This document shows, in pieces, positions 17,645 to 27,743 of a stretch of 64,000 nucleotides of DNA. The translations under genes were made by a program, and so were the position numbers. Under the pieces are notes generated by a model. That model made no database searches, had not been told where the DNA came from, and saw only the letters and a program-made list of their open reading frames with translations. How positions within the stretch are numbered: the first letter of the stretch is position 1; every line of letters starts with the position of its first letter. Source of the DNA: Burkholderiales bacterium (GTDB lineage Bacteria > Pseudomonadota > Gammaproteobacteria > Burkholderiales > Burkholderiaceae_C); NCBI GenBank assembly GCA_027484405.1, contig JAIXTA010000204.1, forward strand, positions 1 to 64,000, given 5' to 3'.

Positions 17645-18106
17645 ATGCCCGCCTACTGGTTGATGAAATCCGAGCCGGACGAGTGCTCGATCGATGACGC
17701 GCTGGCAGCGCCCGGACAGACCGTACCGTGGACTGGGGTACGCAACTACCAGGCGCGCAATTTCATGTGGAAGCAGATGCAGCCAGAGGATGGTGTGCTT
17801 TTCTACCACTCAAGCTGCGCGGAACCCGGCATTTACGGGATCGCTCAGGTTACAGGCGCACCGTACCCCGACCCGACACAGTTCGACGTCAGCTCCAAGT
17901 ACTTTGATACCCAGTCAAAGCCGGACGCGCCGCGCTGGTGGCTGGTGGATGTACGCGCAGTGCGCAAGACCATTCCCCTGCTGCTCTCGACGATGCGCAG
18001 CGACCCCCAGCTCGAGGGCCTCCTTGTGCTCCAGAAGGGCTCGCGCCTGTCCATCACGCCGGTCAGCCCGGCGCACTGGCACTACATCACGACCACACTG
18101 CTCTGA
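17645..18106 (+). CDS. EVE domain protein (thymocyte nuclear protein 1 type)
   Basis: A 153-residue single EVE domain, related to PUA/YTH domains, which bind modified bases in RNA or DNA. The family start MPAYWLMKSEPDE, the WTGVRNYQARNFM motif and the FYHSSC motif are all present. In beta- and gammaproteobacteria such genes often lie near zapA and 6S RNA. The TSUP permease starts 10 bases later, so they may be co-transcribed. The molecular target is unknown. Confidence 0.85.
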   Translation: MPAYWLMKSEPDECSIDDALAAPGQTVPWTGVRNYQARNFMWKQMQPEDGVLFYHSSCAEPGIYGIAQVTGAPYPDPTQFDVSSKYFDTQSKPDAPRWWLVDVRAVRKTIPLLLSTMRSDPQLEGLLVLQKGSRLSITPVSPAHWHYITTTLL

Positions 18107-18116
18107 CAGGGGACTC

Positions 18117-18947
18117 ATGGACTATCTCTTCCTCGGCAGCTTGCTGCTGCTGGGCGCATTCACCGGGTTTGCGGCGGGCCTGCTGGGCATTGGCGGTGGC
18201 ATGCTGCTCGTACCCTTCCTGACCATGATGTTCACTGCGCAAAAGTTTCCCATTGAGCATGTCGTCCACATGGCGATTGCAACCTCCCTGACAACAATCC
18301 TGTTCACCTCCGTCTCATCCGTACGGGCCCACCATGCCCACGGTGCTGTGCGCTGGGACCTCATCAAGTGGCTGGGCATCGGCGGATTTGTGGGCACCCT
18401 GCTGGGTGCCCAGGTGGCCAGCCTAGTACGTACGCCGGTTCTATCGCTGATCTTTGGCATCTTTGTCAGCTACTCGGCCATCCAGATGCTGCGCGCCAAG
18501 AAGAAGCCTGCCGACGGGGGCAGCGGACTGCCAGGTAACGGCGGCAAGTTCGGGGTGGGGACGCTGATCGGCGCGATCTCCAGCCTGGTGGGTGCGGGTG
18601 GTGGCTTCATCACCGTGCCGTACCTCTCCAAGCACGGCGTATCCATGCACCAATCAGTTGCGACCAGCGCGGCCATGGGCTTTCCGATCGCTGCCGGTGC
18701 GCTAGTGGGCTATGTCGTCGCCGGTCAGCGCTTCGCAGATGCATTGCCTGCATTGTCGCTGGGCTTCATCTATGGCCCGGCTGTGCTCGGCACGGCAATC
18801 AGCAGCGTGTTCTTTGCACCGCTCGGCGCCAAGACCGCCCATGGCATGGACGTGTCATCTCTCAAAAAGGTCTTTGCGACTCTGCTTTTTTGCCTGGCCG
18901 GCTACATGCTCTGGAAGGCGGCCAGCACGTCAGGGCTGCTCAGCTGA
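18117..18947 (+). CDS. Sulfite exporter TauE/SafE family (TSUP) membrane protein
   Basis: A 276-residue inner-membrane protein with about eight transmembrane segments and two homologous halves. The repeated glycine motif is GLLGIGGGMLLVP near residues 21-33 and SLVGAGGGFITVP in the second half. TSUP proteins move sulphur-containing organic anions or sulphite/thiosulphate; the substrate here is not known. The ATG follows an AGGGGACTC ribosome site. Its end overlaps the convergent AEC gene by eight bases. Confidence 0.88.
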   Translation: MDYLFLGSLLLLGAFTGFAAGLLGIGGGMLLVPFLTMMFTAQKFPIEHVVHMAIATSLTTILFTSVSSVRAHHAHGAVRWDLIKWLGIGGFVGTLLGAQVASLVRTPVLSLIFGIFVSYSAIQMLRAKKKPADGGSGLPGNGGKFGVGTLIGAISSLVGAGGGFITVPYLSKHGVSMHQSVATSAAMGFPIAAGALVGYVVAGQRFADALPALSLGFIYGPAVLGTAISSVFFAPLGAKTAHGMDVSSLKKVFATLLFCLAGYMLWKAASTSGLLS

Positions 18948-19869
18948 AGCGGCTGAGCAGCCACAGCCAGAGCGGCAGCGAAAAACCGGCAGCCACGGTA
19001 CCGAAGGAGATCACGGCGGCCACCGGCGCCGACGGCGCGCCCATGCGTGCTGCCAGAATGAAGGCCGATGACGCTGTGGGCAGTGCCGCGTAGGCCACCA
19101 ACACTGTGTGCGCAAGGCGATCCAGACCCATCAGCAGGCCGATCAGCCATGCGGCCGCCGGCAGCCACAGCAGCCGCACCGACAGCATCCAACCGACCAG
19201 TGGTGCGGCCTCGCGGGCACCACGCCAGCTCAACCCGGCCCCCACGGCCATGAGCCCGAGCGCCAGCGCTGCCTGCCCCAGGCGCGACAGACCGGTCCAG
19301 ATCGGCTCGGGCAGCTGCCCACCAGCCAGCTTGAACACCAGACCGCCCACGGTGGCGAGGATCAAGGGGTTCTGGGCGAGTTCCCGAAGCAGCGCCCGCA
19401 GGCTGGTCCCGCCGTGTCGGACGGGGGCCAACCCGAGCACGGCAAAGATGTTGCACAGGGGCACGTTGAACGCGATCACCAGCGCGAACAGGGCTGTGGC
19501 CTGGGCTGCAGGCTCGAGCCGCGAGGCAAGCGACAGTGCCACATAGCTGTTGAAGCGAAACGCCGTCTGCGCCAGGCCCGCCCACTGCGGGAAGCGGACG
19601 GCATCGGTGCGCAGCAGGGGGCGCATCCACCAGCCCAGGCACACGCCGGTCCCCGTGACCAGCAGGCTGGCCAGAATCAGCGCGCTGGCTGCGCCCGGAT
19701 CGACCGGCGCCCGCGCCACCGCAGTGAAGAGCAGTGCCGGAAAGAGTACGAAGTACACCAGCCGCTCTGCCGCTTCCCAGACGTTGCGCCCGAACCAGCC
19801 GGCCTGCATGAGCGTGAACCCGAGCGCAATCAGCAGCATGTCGGGAATCAGCAGGGCGTACGTGGCCAT
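18940..19869 (-). CDS. AEC-family transporter (auxin efflux carrier type)
   Basis: A 309-residue inner-membrane protein with about ten hydrophobic segments and the two inverted halves of the AEC/bile-acid-sodium-symporter fold. Bacterial members move carboxylates such as malate. The start chosen is MATYALLIPDML; the frame continues 11 codons upstream without a better start. Arg/Trp-rich cytoplasmic loops (SWRGAREAAP) and a mid-membrane asparagine/proline stretch (NVPLCNIF, NPLILATVGG) fit the family. Substrate unknown. Confidence 0.82.
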   Translation of the reverse strand: MATYALLIPDMLLIALGFTLMQAGWFGRNVWEAAERLVYFVLFPALLFTAVARAPVDPGAASALILASLLVTGTGVCLGWWMRPLLRTDAVRFPQWAGLAQTAFRFNSYVALSLASRLEPAAQATALFALVIAFNVPLCNIFAVLGLAPVRHGGTSLRALLRELAQNPLILATVGGLVFKLAGGQLPEPIWTGLSRLGQAALALGLMAVGAGLSWRGAREAAPLVGWMLSVRLLWLPAAAWLIGLLMGLDRLAHTVLVAYAALPTASSAFILAARMGAPSAPVAAVISFGTVAAGFSLPLWLWLLSRFS

Positions 19870-19961
19870 GTAGCAGGAAGCAGGATCGGAACAGCCTGGC
19901 ATTGTCGACCGCCCCGGCAGCCCGGCGGCCTCCTCGCCGTCCCTGTATAATCTTGGTTTTC

Positions 19962-20037
19962 GCCGGTGTAGCTCAGTTGGTAGAGCAGCGCATTCGTAAT
20001 GCGAAGGTCGTAGGTTCGACTCCTATCTCCGGCACCA
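19962..20037 (+). tRNA. tRNA-Thr (anticodon CGU)
   Basis: Cloverleaf with acceptor GCCGGTG/CTCCGGC (one wobble), D-arm GCTC/GAGC, anticodon loop TTCGTAA with CGT, T-loop GTTCGACT, and encoded CCA. It is very close to E. coli tRNA-Thr(CGU). A perfect TATAAT at 19946-19951 lies ten bases upstream, but no good -35 is visible in the GC-rich stretch before it. Confidence 0.97.
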
Positions 20038-20042
20038 GACAC

Positions 20043-20075
20043 GCAAGGCCGCCCCCGGGCGGCCTTGCTGCTTTT
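20043..20075 (+). terminator. Intrinsic terminator of tRNA-Thr
   Basis: Twelve-base stem GCAAGGCCGCCC (20043-20054) with GGGCGGCCTTGC (20057-20068), then TGCTTTT. It lies five bases after the tRNA CCA. Confidence 0.88.
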
Positions 20076-20107
20076 CGGGTGGCTGATTGGGCCGATTTGG
20101 CTGGATT

Positions 20108-21097
20108 TCAGGTCCGAGGCTGGCCGCGCGCCAGCTGCAGCGCCTCCCGGCTGCGCGACAGCACCAGCCCCTCGTGCTCACAACGCGGTCCGTAGGCCCC
20201 GCCTGGGCTCAGCTGGTCGATCATGGCCCGCAGGCGCGCGCGCGTCGGCGGCTTGACCCCGACACGTGCCAGCCAGCGCCGGAAAACGGTGTGCTGAACC
20301 GCGGCCGGCCAGCTGTCCCAGTCAGCCAGGCGCAGGGTCGCTGCGTCCGGCTGGGCAGCCAGCAATCGGTCGGCAAACCAGTCCAGCGCAGCTTGCGCCT
20401 CGTGCGCCAGCTCGGCTGCGCGCGGCAGGCTGCTGGCAGCCCGCGCGTCCACCTCCTGCATCAGGGGCCAGAGCCGGTGCCGTACGGCATTGCGGCGCAG
20501 GTCGGTCTCCTGGTTGCTGGGGTCATCGATCCAGGTCTCGCCCATCGCCCGCAGGGCGGCTTCCAGATCGGCACGGCGGATATCGAGTAGCGGCCGAAGG
20601 AGCGTGACACCCTCACGCTGCACCCGCCGCGGCATGCCCAGCCCCAGCGGGCCGGTGCCGCGCATCAGGTGCAGCAGCAGGGTTTCGGCCTGGTCGTCAG
20701 CATGGTGCGCCAGCAGCAGCACACCGATACCGGCGTCCTTGCACGCAGCCAACAGCGCGGCGCGGCGCAGCTCCCGGGCCCGCTCCTCGAGGTTCGGCTG
20801 ACCGGCGGCCAGGCCCTGGAGCTGCCGGACTTCGAACGCGACACCCAGGCGCCGGGCCACGCTGCCTGCGTGCTCGACCCAGCGCCCAGCGTCGGGCGCA
20901 ATGCCGTGGTTCACATGCACGGCCAGCACGCGATCGGGCCCCAGCCACCGCACGGCCGCCCAGAGCAAGGCGGTGGAATCGCAGCCGCCCGAAAAGCCGA
21001 CAGCCAGCCGCTCGCCCGCAGACAAAACGGGCGCTGCGGTCTCCCGCAGCGCCCGAATCAGGGCTGCCGTGCTCGGCTGAAGATCAGCTTTCTGCAA
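20108..21097 (-). CDS. tilS: tRNA(Ile)-lysidine synthase
   Basis: Modifies cytidine 34 of tRNA-Ile(CAU) to lysidine so that it reads AUA; essential in most bacteria. The 329-residue protein has the N-type PP-loop SGGCDS at 36-41 and a C-terminal substrate-recognition part ending in a TilS_C-like sheet ([15 protein letters not shown]). The only reasonable start is TTG at 21097, which overlaps the end of accA by 14 bases and suggests coupling. It is the last gene of the leftward cysS-alkA-accA-tilS operon. The C-terminal region is shorter than in E. coli TilS (432 residues). Confidence 0.9.
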   Translation of the reverse strand: MQKADLQPSTAALIRALRETAAPVLSAGERLAVGFSGGCDSTALLWAAVRWLGPDRVLAVHVNHGIAPDAGRWVEHAGSVARRLGVAFEVRQLQGLAAGQPNLEERARELRRAALLAACKDAGIGVLLLAHHADDQAETLLLHLMRGTGPLGLGMPRRVQREGVTLLRPLLDIRRADLEAALRAMGETWIDDPSNQETDLRRNAVRHRLWPLMQEVDARAASSLPRAAELAHEAQAALDWFADRLLAAQPDAATLRLADWDSWPAAVQHTVFRRWLARVGVKPPTRARLRAMIDQLSPGGAYGPRCEHEGLVLSRSREALQLARGQPRT

Positions 21098-22052
21098 GCG
21101 TCTTGAACTTCCCGTAGCTCATCAGGCGCTCATGGCGCGCGGCCAGCAGCTCCTTGGGCTTCATGCCCTGGAACTGGCGCAGGGCGTCGAGCAGTGCACG
21201 CTTGAGCATGGCGGCCATCTGCTTGGTGTCGCGATGCGCGCCGCCCAGGGGCTCATTGACGATCCGGTCGACCAGTCCAAGCGCCTTGAGGCGGTGCGCG
21301 GTCAGGCCCAGGGCCTCTGCGGCGTCCGGCGCCTTGTCTGCGGTCTTCCAGAGGATGGAGGCGCAACCTTCAGGCGAGATCACGCTGTAGGTGGAGTACT
21401 GCAGCATCAGCACGAGGTCCGACACGGCAATCGCCAGCGCGCCGCCCGAGCCGCCTTCGCCGATGACCGTGCTGATGATCGGCGTCTTGAGCTGGGCCAT
21501 CTCGTAGAGGTTGTGGCCGATGGCCTCGGACTGGCCGCGTTCCTCGGCGTCGATGCCGGGGAAGGCGCCGGGGGTGTCGATGAAGGTGAACAACGGCAAC
21601 TCGAACTTTTCGGCCAGCTTCATCAGGCGCAGGGCCTTGCGGTAGCCCTCCGGGCGCGGCATGCCGAAGTTGCGCATGGCGCGCTCCTTGGTGTCGCGGC
21701 CCTTCTGCTGGCCGATGACCATGCAGCTCTGGCCGTTGATGCGCGCCAGACCGCCGACGATCGACTTGTCATCTGCAAAGGCGCGGTCGCCGTGCAGTTC
21801 ATGGAAATCCGTGAAGATTTCGCTGATGTAGTCCAGGGTATAGGGGCGCTGCGGGTGGCGCGCCACCTGGCTGACCTGCCAGGGCGTGAGCTTGGCGTAG
21901 ATGTCCTTGGTCAGCGCCTCGCTCTTTTTCTGCAGGCGACCGATCTCCTCGGAGATGTCGACCGCGGATTCGTCCTGCACGAAGCGCAGTTCCTCGATCT
22001 TGCTCTCAAGCTCGGAAATCGGGGCTTCGAAGTCCAGAAACGTGGTTTTCAT
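21084..22052 (-). CDS. accA: Acetyl-CoA carboxylase carboxyltransferase subunit alpha
   Basis: With AccD it transfers the carboxyl group from carboxybiotin to acetyl-CoA, giving malonyl-CoA for fatty acid synthesis. The 322 residues match the family along their length: an N-terminal helical segment, then the crotonase-fold core with [25 protein letters not shown] region (here [19 protein letters not shown]), DTPGAFPG and [11 protein letters not shown]. It lies 24 bases after alkA and overlaps tilS. Confidence 0.96.
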   Translation of the reverse strand: MKTTFLDFEAPISELESKIEELRFVQDESAVDISEEIGRLQKKSEALTKDIYAKLTPWQVSQVARHPQRPYTLDYISEIFTDFHELHGDRAFADDKSIVGGLARINGQSCMVIGQQKGRDTKERAMRNFGMPRPEGYRKALRLMKLAEKFELPLFTFIDTPGAFPGIDAEERGQSEAIGHNLYEMAQLKTPIISTVIGEGGSGGALAIAVSDLVLMLQYSTYSVISPEGCASILWKTADKAPDAAEALGLTAHRLKALGLVDRIVNEPLGGAHRDTKQMAAMLKRALLDALRQFQGMKPKELLAARHERLMSYGKFKTLAES

Positions 22053-22076
22053 CCGTCCTCGCAGTGTTGTCTTTTA

Positions 22077-22706
22077 TTAGTAGTCGATCGGCCCGGGGTC
22101 CAGGCTGCGCCATAGATACCAGGTGGCGACTGATCGGTAGGGTGCCCAGGGCTCGGCCAGTTCGGCCGCACGCCGCTTGTCCACCGGTTCTCCGCCGGCA
22201 TGGTGCACGCTCAGGGCCTTGAGCAGCCCGAGGTCATCCAGGGGCAGCACGTTCGGCCGAAGCAGATTAAAGATCAGGACCATCTGCGCTGTCCATTGAC
22301 CGATACCCTTGATCCGTACCAACTCAGCAATCACGGCATCGTCATCCATCCTCGGCCAACGGCGCGGATTGACGCGCTTGTCGGCAAAGTGCTCGGCGCA
22401 GTTGATGAAGTAGTCGGTCTTTCGGTCCGTCAGACCACAGGCGCGCAGCGTCTGCCAGGGCGTGGACAGCACCACCTGCGGCGTGACATCCGGCAGCGCT
22501 GCAGCGACGCGCTGCCAGACCGCGTCGGCTGCACGCGTCGAGATCTGCTGGCCGACGATCGAGCGCACCAGGGTGTAGAACGGCGCGCCGCGGCTTTCGA
22601 TGCAGATGCCCGGGTAGGCTGCGATGATGCGCTTGAGATGCCGGTCGCGCCGGCTCAGGTGAACCAGCGCGTCGTCCCAGTAGTCGGGCCGCCTGCGGCG
22701 CGGCAT
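22077..22706 (-). CDS. alkA: DNA-3-methyladenine glycosylase II (AlkA-like)
   Basis: Base-excision repair glycosylase of the HhH-GPD superfamily that removes alkylated purines. The 209-residue form starts at MPRRRRPDYWDD, with an excellent AGAGGTGGAG ribosome site. An open frame extends 32 codons further, but that part is encoded by a dispersed repeat and should not be translated. The helix-hairpin-helix is IKGIGQWTAQMVL and the catalytic aspartate is in LPLDDLGLLK. It lacks the N-terminal domain of E. coli AlkA, as do many short homologues. It lies between cysS and accA in their operon. Confidence 0.88.
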   Translation of the reverse strand: MPRRRRPDYWDDALVHLSRRDRHLKRIIAAYPGICIESRGAPFYTLVRSIVGQQISTRAADAVWQRVAAALPDVTPQVVLSTPWQTLRACGLTDRKTDYFINCAEHFADKRVNPRRWPRMDDDAVIAELVRIKGIGQWTAQMVLIFNLLRPNVLPLDDLGLLKALSVHHAGGEPVDKRRAAELAEPWAPYRSVATWYLWRSLDPGPIDY

Positions 22707-22767
22707 CAGGCTCCACCTCTGCCGGCCGGTTTCGCTCGCCCGCACACGGAAGGCTTTAGTCCAGAAC

Positions 22768-22821
22768 GGCTTATCGCTTGTCTGGTGCGGCTTTCCAGCC
22801 ATTTTGGTCCGGAGAACCGCA
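22768..22821 (+). repeat. Dispersed 54-bp palindromic repeat, copy A
   Basis: Shares 49 of 54 bases with copy B (44035-44088); its last 36 bases match copy C (53806-53841). The core begins TGCGGCTTTCCAGCC, has ATTTT in the middle and ends AGAACCGCA, folding into an imperfect hairpin. It lies in the 167-base gap between cysS and alkA. Confidence 0.8.
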
Positions 22822-22873
22822 TGGATGCTTGGTCTGGCATTTCAAGTCCGGGCGTCAACCAGGCGCCAGGCGC

Positions 22874-24286
22874 CTAGGCGCGGCGCCACTCCGTTGCGCC
22901 GCCCGGCTTGTCTTCAAGCACGATGCCCTGCGCAAGCAGTTCAGCACGGATACGGTCCGCCTCGGCGAATTGCTTCCCCTTCTTGGCAGCAGCGCGCCGG
23001 GCAATCAGGTCCTCGATCCGCGCCGCGTCATCGCCGGCCGCCCCCTTGAGGAAGGCCACCGGGTCGCCCTGCAGAATGCCGAGCACCGCGCCGAGCTGCT
23101 TGAGCAGACCGGCGGTTGCAGCAGACTGGGTGCGGTTGACCTCGGAGGCGAGTTCGAACAGCGCGGCGATGGCATCCGGCGTGTTGAAGTCGTCATCCAT
23201 GGCGGCCTTGAAGGCGGCGGCCTGGGGATGGCTCCAGTCGATGGCTGCCGTGCTCGCCACCTCGGCCGGCGGCGTGTTCTTCAGCGCCGTGTACAGGCGC
23301 GTCAACGCGGCGAGCGCATCGCGGACGTGGGTATCGCTGTAGTTGAAGGGACTGCGGTAGTGCGTGCGCACCAGGAAGTAGCGCAGCACCTCGGCGGCCT
23401 TCTCGCGCCCGCCGAACTCTTCGCCCAGTGCCTTGAGCACATCGCGGATGGTGAAGAAGTTGCCCAGGCTCTTGGACATCTTCTCCCCGTCCACATTGAG
23501 GAAGCCGTTGTGCAGCCAGTAATTGGCCAGCGGCTTGCCGCTGGCACCCTCGCTCTGGGCGATCTCGTTCTCGTGGTGCGGGAATTGCAGATCGGAGCCG
23601 CCGCCGTGGATGTCGAAGGTTTCGCCCAGCAGCGCCGAGCTCATGGCCGAGCACTCGATATGCCAGCCCGGGCGCCCGGCGCCGTAGGGGCTGTCCCACT
23701 TGGCGTCGGCCGGCTCGGTAGGCTTGGCGGCCTTCCAGAGCACAAAGTCCAGGGGGTCGGTCTTGCTCGAGTCCACGGCGATGCGTTCGCCGGCGCGCAG
23801 CTCGTCGAGCGACTTGCCCGAGAGCTTGCCGTAGCCGGCAAATTGCCGGACGGCGTAGTTCATGTCGCCGTCGGCGGCCTGGTAGGCCAGTCCCTTTTCC
23901 CGCAGCCGGCCGATCAGATTGAGCATCTGCGGCACATACTCGGTGGCGCGCGGCTCATGGTCTGGCGGCAGCACGCCGATGGCGGCCAGATCCTCGTGCA
24001 TCGCCGCGGTCATGCGCTCGGTCAGGCAGCGGATGCTCTCGCCATTCTCCACGGCGCGCCTGATGATCTTGTCGTCGATGTCCGTGATGTTGCGCACGAA
24101 GGTCACGTCATAGCCCGAGCTGCGCAGCCAGCGCGCGATCACGTCGAAGGCCATCATCATCCGGGCGTGGCCCATGTGGCAGAAGTCATAGATCGTCATG
24201 CCGCAGACGTACATGCCCACCTTGGGCGCGGCGATCGGGGTGAAGACTTCCTTCTTGCGGGACAGGGTGTTGTAGACCTGGAGCAT
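22874..24286 (-). CDS. cysS: Cysteinyl-tRNA synthetase
   Basis: Charges tRNA-Cys. The 470-residue class I enzyme has the zinc cysteine in [10 protein letters not shown], an HIGH-type motif as CHMGHAR, further zinc ligands in [11 protein letters not shown] and [13 protein letters not shown], and KMSKS in [11 protein letters not shown]. Length and start agree with the family. It is the first gene of the cysS-alkA-accA-tilS operon and diverges from the TPR gene. Confidence 0.97.
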   Translation of the reverse strand: MLQVYNTLSRKKEVFTPIAAPKVGMYVCGMTIYDFCHMGHARMMMAFDVIARWLRSSGYDVTFVRNITDIDDKIIRRAVENGESIRCLTERMTAAMHEDLAAIGVLPPDHEPRATEYVPQMLNLIGRLREKGLAYQAADGDMNYAVRQFAGYGKLSGKSLDELRAGERIAVDSSKTDPLDFVLWKAAKPTEPADAKWDSPYGAGRPGWHIECSAMSSALLGETFDIHGGGSDLQFPHHENEIAQSEGASGKPLANYWLHNGFLNVDGEKMSKSLGNFFTIRDVLKALGEEFGGREKAAEVLRYFLVRTHYRSPFNYSDTHVRDALAALTRLYTALKNTPPAEVASTAAIDWSHPQAAAFKAAMDDDFNTPDAIAALFELASEVNRTQSAATAGLLKQLGAVLGILQGDPVAFLKGAAGDDAARIEDLIARRAAAKKGKQFAEADRIRAELLAQGIVLEDKPGGATEWRRA

Positions 24287-24675
24287 GGGTTCAGTGCCTG
24301 GATGGGGACGGACGGAATCGAGGGGCCTTGGGCCGGTCGGAATATCGCGGTTTGGACGCCCTGTGCGGGGCGGGCGTCAGCGGCCGGTGCGAGGAGGGGT
24401 CAACAACAGCATCCGCGCGAGGCGGAGGCGGGCGCGCGGTGCGGCGCGGAGCTGACAGGTCGGCGGTTCACGGCGGAAAGGGCGGGCAGCGGCGGAAGCG
24501 AGTGCGGGCGACGCGGCCCGCCAAGCAGCGAACCGCAGCAGGCCCGGAGGGCGATTGCTACACTTGAGAGTATATCAACGCCCCTTGAGTGCGCAGGGTT
24601 TCTGGGCACACCCAACTCCTGCCGCAGCGCACCGCACGGGCGCCCCGTATCCACATTGCAAGGTCTCAGCCCCGC
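24287..24675. other. 389-base gene-free divergent region (cysS / TPR gene)
   Basis: GC-rich, with no supported ORF. The only AT-rich patch (24550-24580, TTGCTACACTTGAGAGTATATC) holds possible promoter elements for both directions: TATATC rightward and TATACT leftward. Neither has a well-spaced -35. The direct repeat CTTGAG occurs at 24563 and 24586. Confidence 0.5.
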
Positions 24676-25740
24676 ATGAAACTGCGTGCCTCCGCCCTCG
24701 CCTGCGCCATCGTCGCCGGCTTTGCCCTGAGCACCCCCGCCCTTGCCGACGATCTCGGTGACATCCAGCGCATGATCCGCGCCGGCCAGCTCAACGAGGC
24801 CCTGCAGCGTGTCGACGCGGGTCTGACCTCTCGGCCCAAGGATGCGCAGCTGCGCTTCACGCGCGGGATCATCCTCACCGAACTGAAGCGCACCAACGAT
24901 GCGATCGCCGTCTTTCTCAAGCTGACCGAAGACTTCCCCGAGCTGCCGGAGCCCTACAACAATCTTGCCGTGCTTTACGGTTCGATGGGCCAGTACGACA
25001 AGGCACGCGCCGCGCTCGAAATGGCGATCCGCACGCACCCCTCGTATGCCACGGCGCATGAAAACCTGGGCGATGTGTATGCACGCCTGGCCAGCCAGTC
25101 CTACGACAAGGCCCTTCAGCTGGATAACGGCAACACCGGCGCACAGGTCAAGCTCTCCATGCTGCGCGAGCTGATCGGTGGTCGCCCCGCGACCCGCACC
25201 GCCCTCGCGGCCGCACCTGCAGCGCCTGCGGCGCGCCCGGCCACGCCCGCCTCTTCACCGGTAGCCACCGCACCCGCCCGCCCTGCCGCACCTGTGCCCG
25301 CCGCTGCTCCTGCCACTGCTCCCGCGCCAGCAGCAAAGCCCGTACCGACGCCAGCCCCAGCACCTGCCGCAGTGGCGGCTGCGCCGGCCGCCAGCGCCGA
25401 TGCGTCCAGCAAGGACGTGCTGGACGCCGTGAATGCCTGGGCCAGCGCCTGGTCCAGCCGCGATGTCGATCGCTACCTCGCAGCCTACGCCACCGAATTC
25501 AAACCGCCCAGGGGCACCCGGGCCGCGTGGGCAGCGGAGCGCCGCCAGCGCATCGAAGGCAAGCAAAGCATCAAGGTCACAGTGCTCGCCCCCGTGGTGA
25601 CCTTGCAAGGCGACACCGCGCGCGTCAGCTTCCGCCAGCGCTACGACTCCGACCGGCTGGACGTCGAGAGCCGCAAGACCCTCATCATGGTCAAGTCCGC
25701 TGGCCGCTGGCTGATCCGCGAAGAGCGCAGCGGCGGCTGA
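24676..25740 (+). CDS. Secreted TPR protein with C-terminal NTF2-like domain
   Basis: A 354-residue periplasmic protein. The start is MKLRASALAC, followed by a signal peptide cleaved after ALA at 22-24. Three or so tetratricopeptide repeats occupy about residues 27-160. A roughly 75-residue Pro/Ala-rich linker follows. The C-terminal domain, about residues 248-354 (DVLDAVNAWASAWSSRD to WLIREERSGG), looks like a SnoaL/DUF4440 domain of the type found in Cds6. The neighbouring L,D-transpeptidase ends in a similar domain, so both may work in peptidoglycan or envelope maintenance. Specific function unknown. Confidence 0.8.
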   Translation: MKLRASALACAIVAGFALSTPALADDLGDIQRMIRAGQLNEALQRVDAGLTSRPKDAQLRFTRGIILTELKRTNDAIAVFLKLTEDFPELPEPYNNLAVLYGSMGQYDKARAALEMAIRTHPSYATAHENLGDVYARLASQSYDKALQLDNGNTGAQVKLSMLRELIGGRPATRTALAAAPAAPAARPATPASSPVATAPARPAAPVPAAAPATAPAPAAKPVPTPAPAPAAVAAAPAASADASSKDVLDAVNAWASAWSSRDVDRYLAAYATEFKPPRGTRAAWAAERRQRIEGKQSIKVTVLAPVVTLQGDTARVSFRQRYDSDRLDVESRKTLIMVKSAGRWLIREERSGG

Positions 25741-25800
25741 TCGGCGGCAGACTCAGATTCCCGACCGGTTGCGCGCCAGCGCAGCCCGCACGCAGCCTTT

Positions 25801-27069
25801 GTGACGTCCACTTCGCGCCTCTTTCGTATTGCCGTCGGCTTGATCGACCACGCGCCCGCAGCCCTGCTGGCCTTCGCGGGCTCGGTCATGCTCGCGCTTG
25901 CCCTGCCGGCGCAGCTTGCGGAGGCGAAAGCCAGGCCTGCGACCGAAGTGCTCAAGGGCTTCGATCCGGAGCCGGAACTCGTAAGGATCTACACGCACAT
26001 CGTGCAGGGCCGCACGGCAGACGCACTGCAGGCGACTGATGCGCTCATCGCTCGCGCCCCGAACTTCCGTCTTGCCCATCTCATCCGCGGCGACCTGCTG
26101 CTGGCGCGGATCCGGCCGGTCAATGCCCTGGGCGCAGGGGCGAATGCCCCGGAAGATCGTCTGCGCGAGCTGCGTGAGGAAGCGCGTCAGCGTCTGGAGG
26201 GCTACCGCAACCGTCCGCCCGCCGGCACGCTGCCGGGCTACTTCTTCCAGCTCGCGCCCTCGCAGACGCGCGCGCTCGTGATGGACACGCGGCGCTCGCG
26301 TCTCTACCTCTTCGAAAACGACGGCAAGCAGATCCGGCTCGCCGCTGACTACTACATCACGCAAGGACGCAACGGGGACTTCAAGGAGAAGGAAGGCGAC
26401 CAGCGCACGCCCGTAGGCGTGTATTCCATCCTCTCTGCCATTCCCCGCGCCAAGCTCACGGATTTCTACGGCCCGGCTGCGCTGCCCATCAACTACCCGA
26501 ACGAATGGGACCGTCTGAACAATCGGACCGGCAGCGGCATCTGGTTCCACGGCGTGCCGAGCGACACCTTCTCGCGCCCACCAAAAGCTTCGGACGGCTG
26601 CATGGTCCTCGCCAACGAGGACATGGCGCGGCTGGCCAAGGTACTGCCGATCGGGCATACGCCTGTGGTGCTCAGCGAAAGCGTGGAATGGGTCACGCCG
26701 CAACAGCTCGCCGCCGAGCGCGGGCCGCTGCTCAAGGCCTTCGAGGGCTGGCAGCGCGACTGGCAGGCACAGAACTTCGTCCGTTATGCCGCGCACTACT
26801 CGAAGGATTTCCGGGGTGACGGCAACGGCAACCCCAATCTCGCGACGTGGCTGGACAGTCGCCGCACACTCATGCAGGGCAGCCAGCGTGTGTCGATCGA
26901 CATCAGCAACGTGAGCATGTTCCGCTACCCGGGCGTGAAGTCGAACATGGTGCTGGTGGAGTTCCACCAACGCTTCCGCTCTAATGCGCTCAATTCCAAC
27001 GTCAAGAAGCGCCAGTACTGGCAACTGGAAAACGGTGTCTGGCGCATCATCTTCGAGGGCAACACATGA
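25801..27069 (+). CDS. L,D-transpeptidase (YkuD) with C-terminal NTF2-like domain
   Basis: Periplasmic enzyme expected to make 3-3 peptidoglycan crosslinks or attach proteins to peptidoglycan. It starts with GTG at 25801 and has an N-terminal hydrophobic signal anchor (about residues 17-42). The YkuD domain (about 155-300) shows His250 in IWFHGVPSD and the nucleophile Cys267 in SDGCMVL. The NTF2-like tail (about 300-422) has the same layout as that of the upstream TPR protein. It overlaps the next gene, a cyclophilin, by four bases (ATGA). Confidence 0.88.
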   Translation: MTSTSRLFRIAVGLIDHAPAALLAFAGSVMLALALPAQLAEAKARPATEVLKGFDPEPELVRIYTHIVQGRTADALQATDALIARAPNFRLAHLIRGDLLLARIRPVNALGAGANAPEDRLRELREEARQRLEGYRNRPPAGTLPGYFFQLAPSQTRALVMDTRRSRLYLFENDGKQIRLAADYYITQGRNGDFKEKEGDQRTPVGVYSILSAIPRAKLTDFYGPAALPINYPNEWDRLNNRTGSGIWFHGVPSDTFSRPPKASDGCMVLANEDMARLAKVLPIGHTPVVLSESVEWVTPQQLAAERGPLLKAFEGWQRDWQAQNFVRYAAHYSKDFRGDGNGNPNLATWLDSRRTLMQGSQRVSIDISNVSMFRYPGVKSNMVLVEFHQRFRSNALNSNVKKRQYWQLENGVWRIIFEGNT

Positions 27070-27689
27070 TCATCTCCAAGCTCTTCCGACAGCTCGCTGC
27101 AGTGGCGTTTGTCGCTGCGTGCGCCCCGCTGCTGGCCCAGGCGCCTTCCGCCAAGCCCGCCGCTGCTCCGGCAGCGCAGGCCGCCGCTGAAGCACCGCGC
27201 GTCCAGTTCAAGACCAGCATGGGCAACATCACGGTCGAGCTCGACCCGAAGGCCGCACCGATCTCGGTGGCGAACTTTCTGCGCTATGTCGATGACAAGC
27301 ACTATGACGGCACGATCTTCCACCGCGTGATCAGCGGCTTCATGATCCAGGGCGGCGGCTTCATGCCCAGCATGCGCGAGAAGGACACGCGCGCGCCCAT
27401 CAAGCTGGAAAGCGGCAACGGCCTGTCCAACGTGCGCGGCACCATCGCCATGGCCCGCACCAATGTGCCGGATTCCGCCACCGCCCAGTTCTTCATCAAC
27501 GTGGTCGACAACCTGCGTCTGGACAAGGCCCAGGCTGCCGACGGCAACGGCTACGCCGTGTTCGGGCGCGTGATCGAAGGCATGGAGACGGTGGACAAGA
27601 TCCGCGCCGTGCAGACCACCACGCGCGGCTTCTATCAGAACGTGCCTGAAACCCCGGTTGTGATCGAGTCGGCGCGCCGTATGAAGTGA
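27066..27689 (+). CDS. Periplasmic cyclophilin-type peptidyl-prolyl isomerase
   Basis: Catalyses cis-trans isomerisation at proline during folding of exported proteins. The 207-residue protein has a signal peptide (about residues 1-25, after LLAQA), a short Ala/Pro-rich spacer, then a cyclophilin domain with [13 protein letters not shown] and the active-site stretch [10 protein letters not shown]. It is translationally coupled to the L,D-transpeptidase and lies 54 bases before a second, cytoplasmic cyclophilin; the two probably arose by duplication. It corresponds in role to PpiA. Confidence 0.9.
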   Translation: MIISKLFRQLAAVAFVAACAPLLAQAPSAKPAAAPAAQAAAEAPRVQFKTSMGNITVELDPKAAPISVANFLRYVDDKHYDGTIFHRVISGFMIQGGGFMPSMREKDTRAPIKLESGNGLSNVRGTIAMARTNVPDSATAQFFINVVDNLRLDKAQAADGNGYAVFGRVIEGMETVDKIRAVQTTTRGFYQNVPETPVVIESARRMK

Positions 27690-27743
27690 CTCGCTTCACC
27701 GCCAGCCCAACCCAAGTACGTCAGCAAACCTCAAGGAACATCA

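Noticed and set aside
22707..22802. 32-residue N-terminal extension of AlkA
   Set aside because: The extension is encoded partly by the dispersed repeat, and the ATG at 22706 has a strong ribosome site and the family start.
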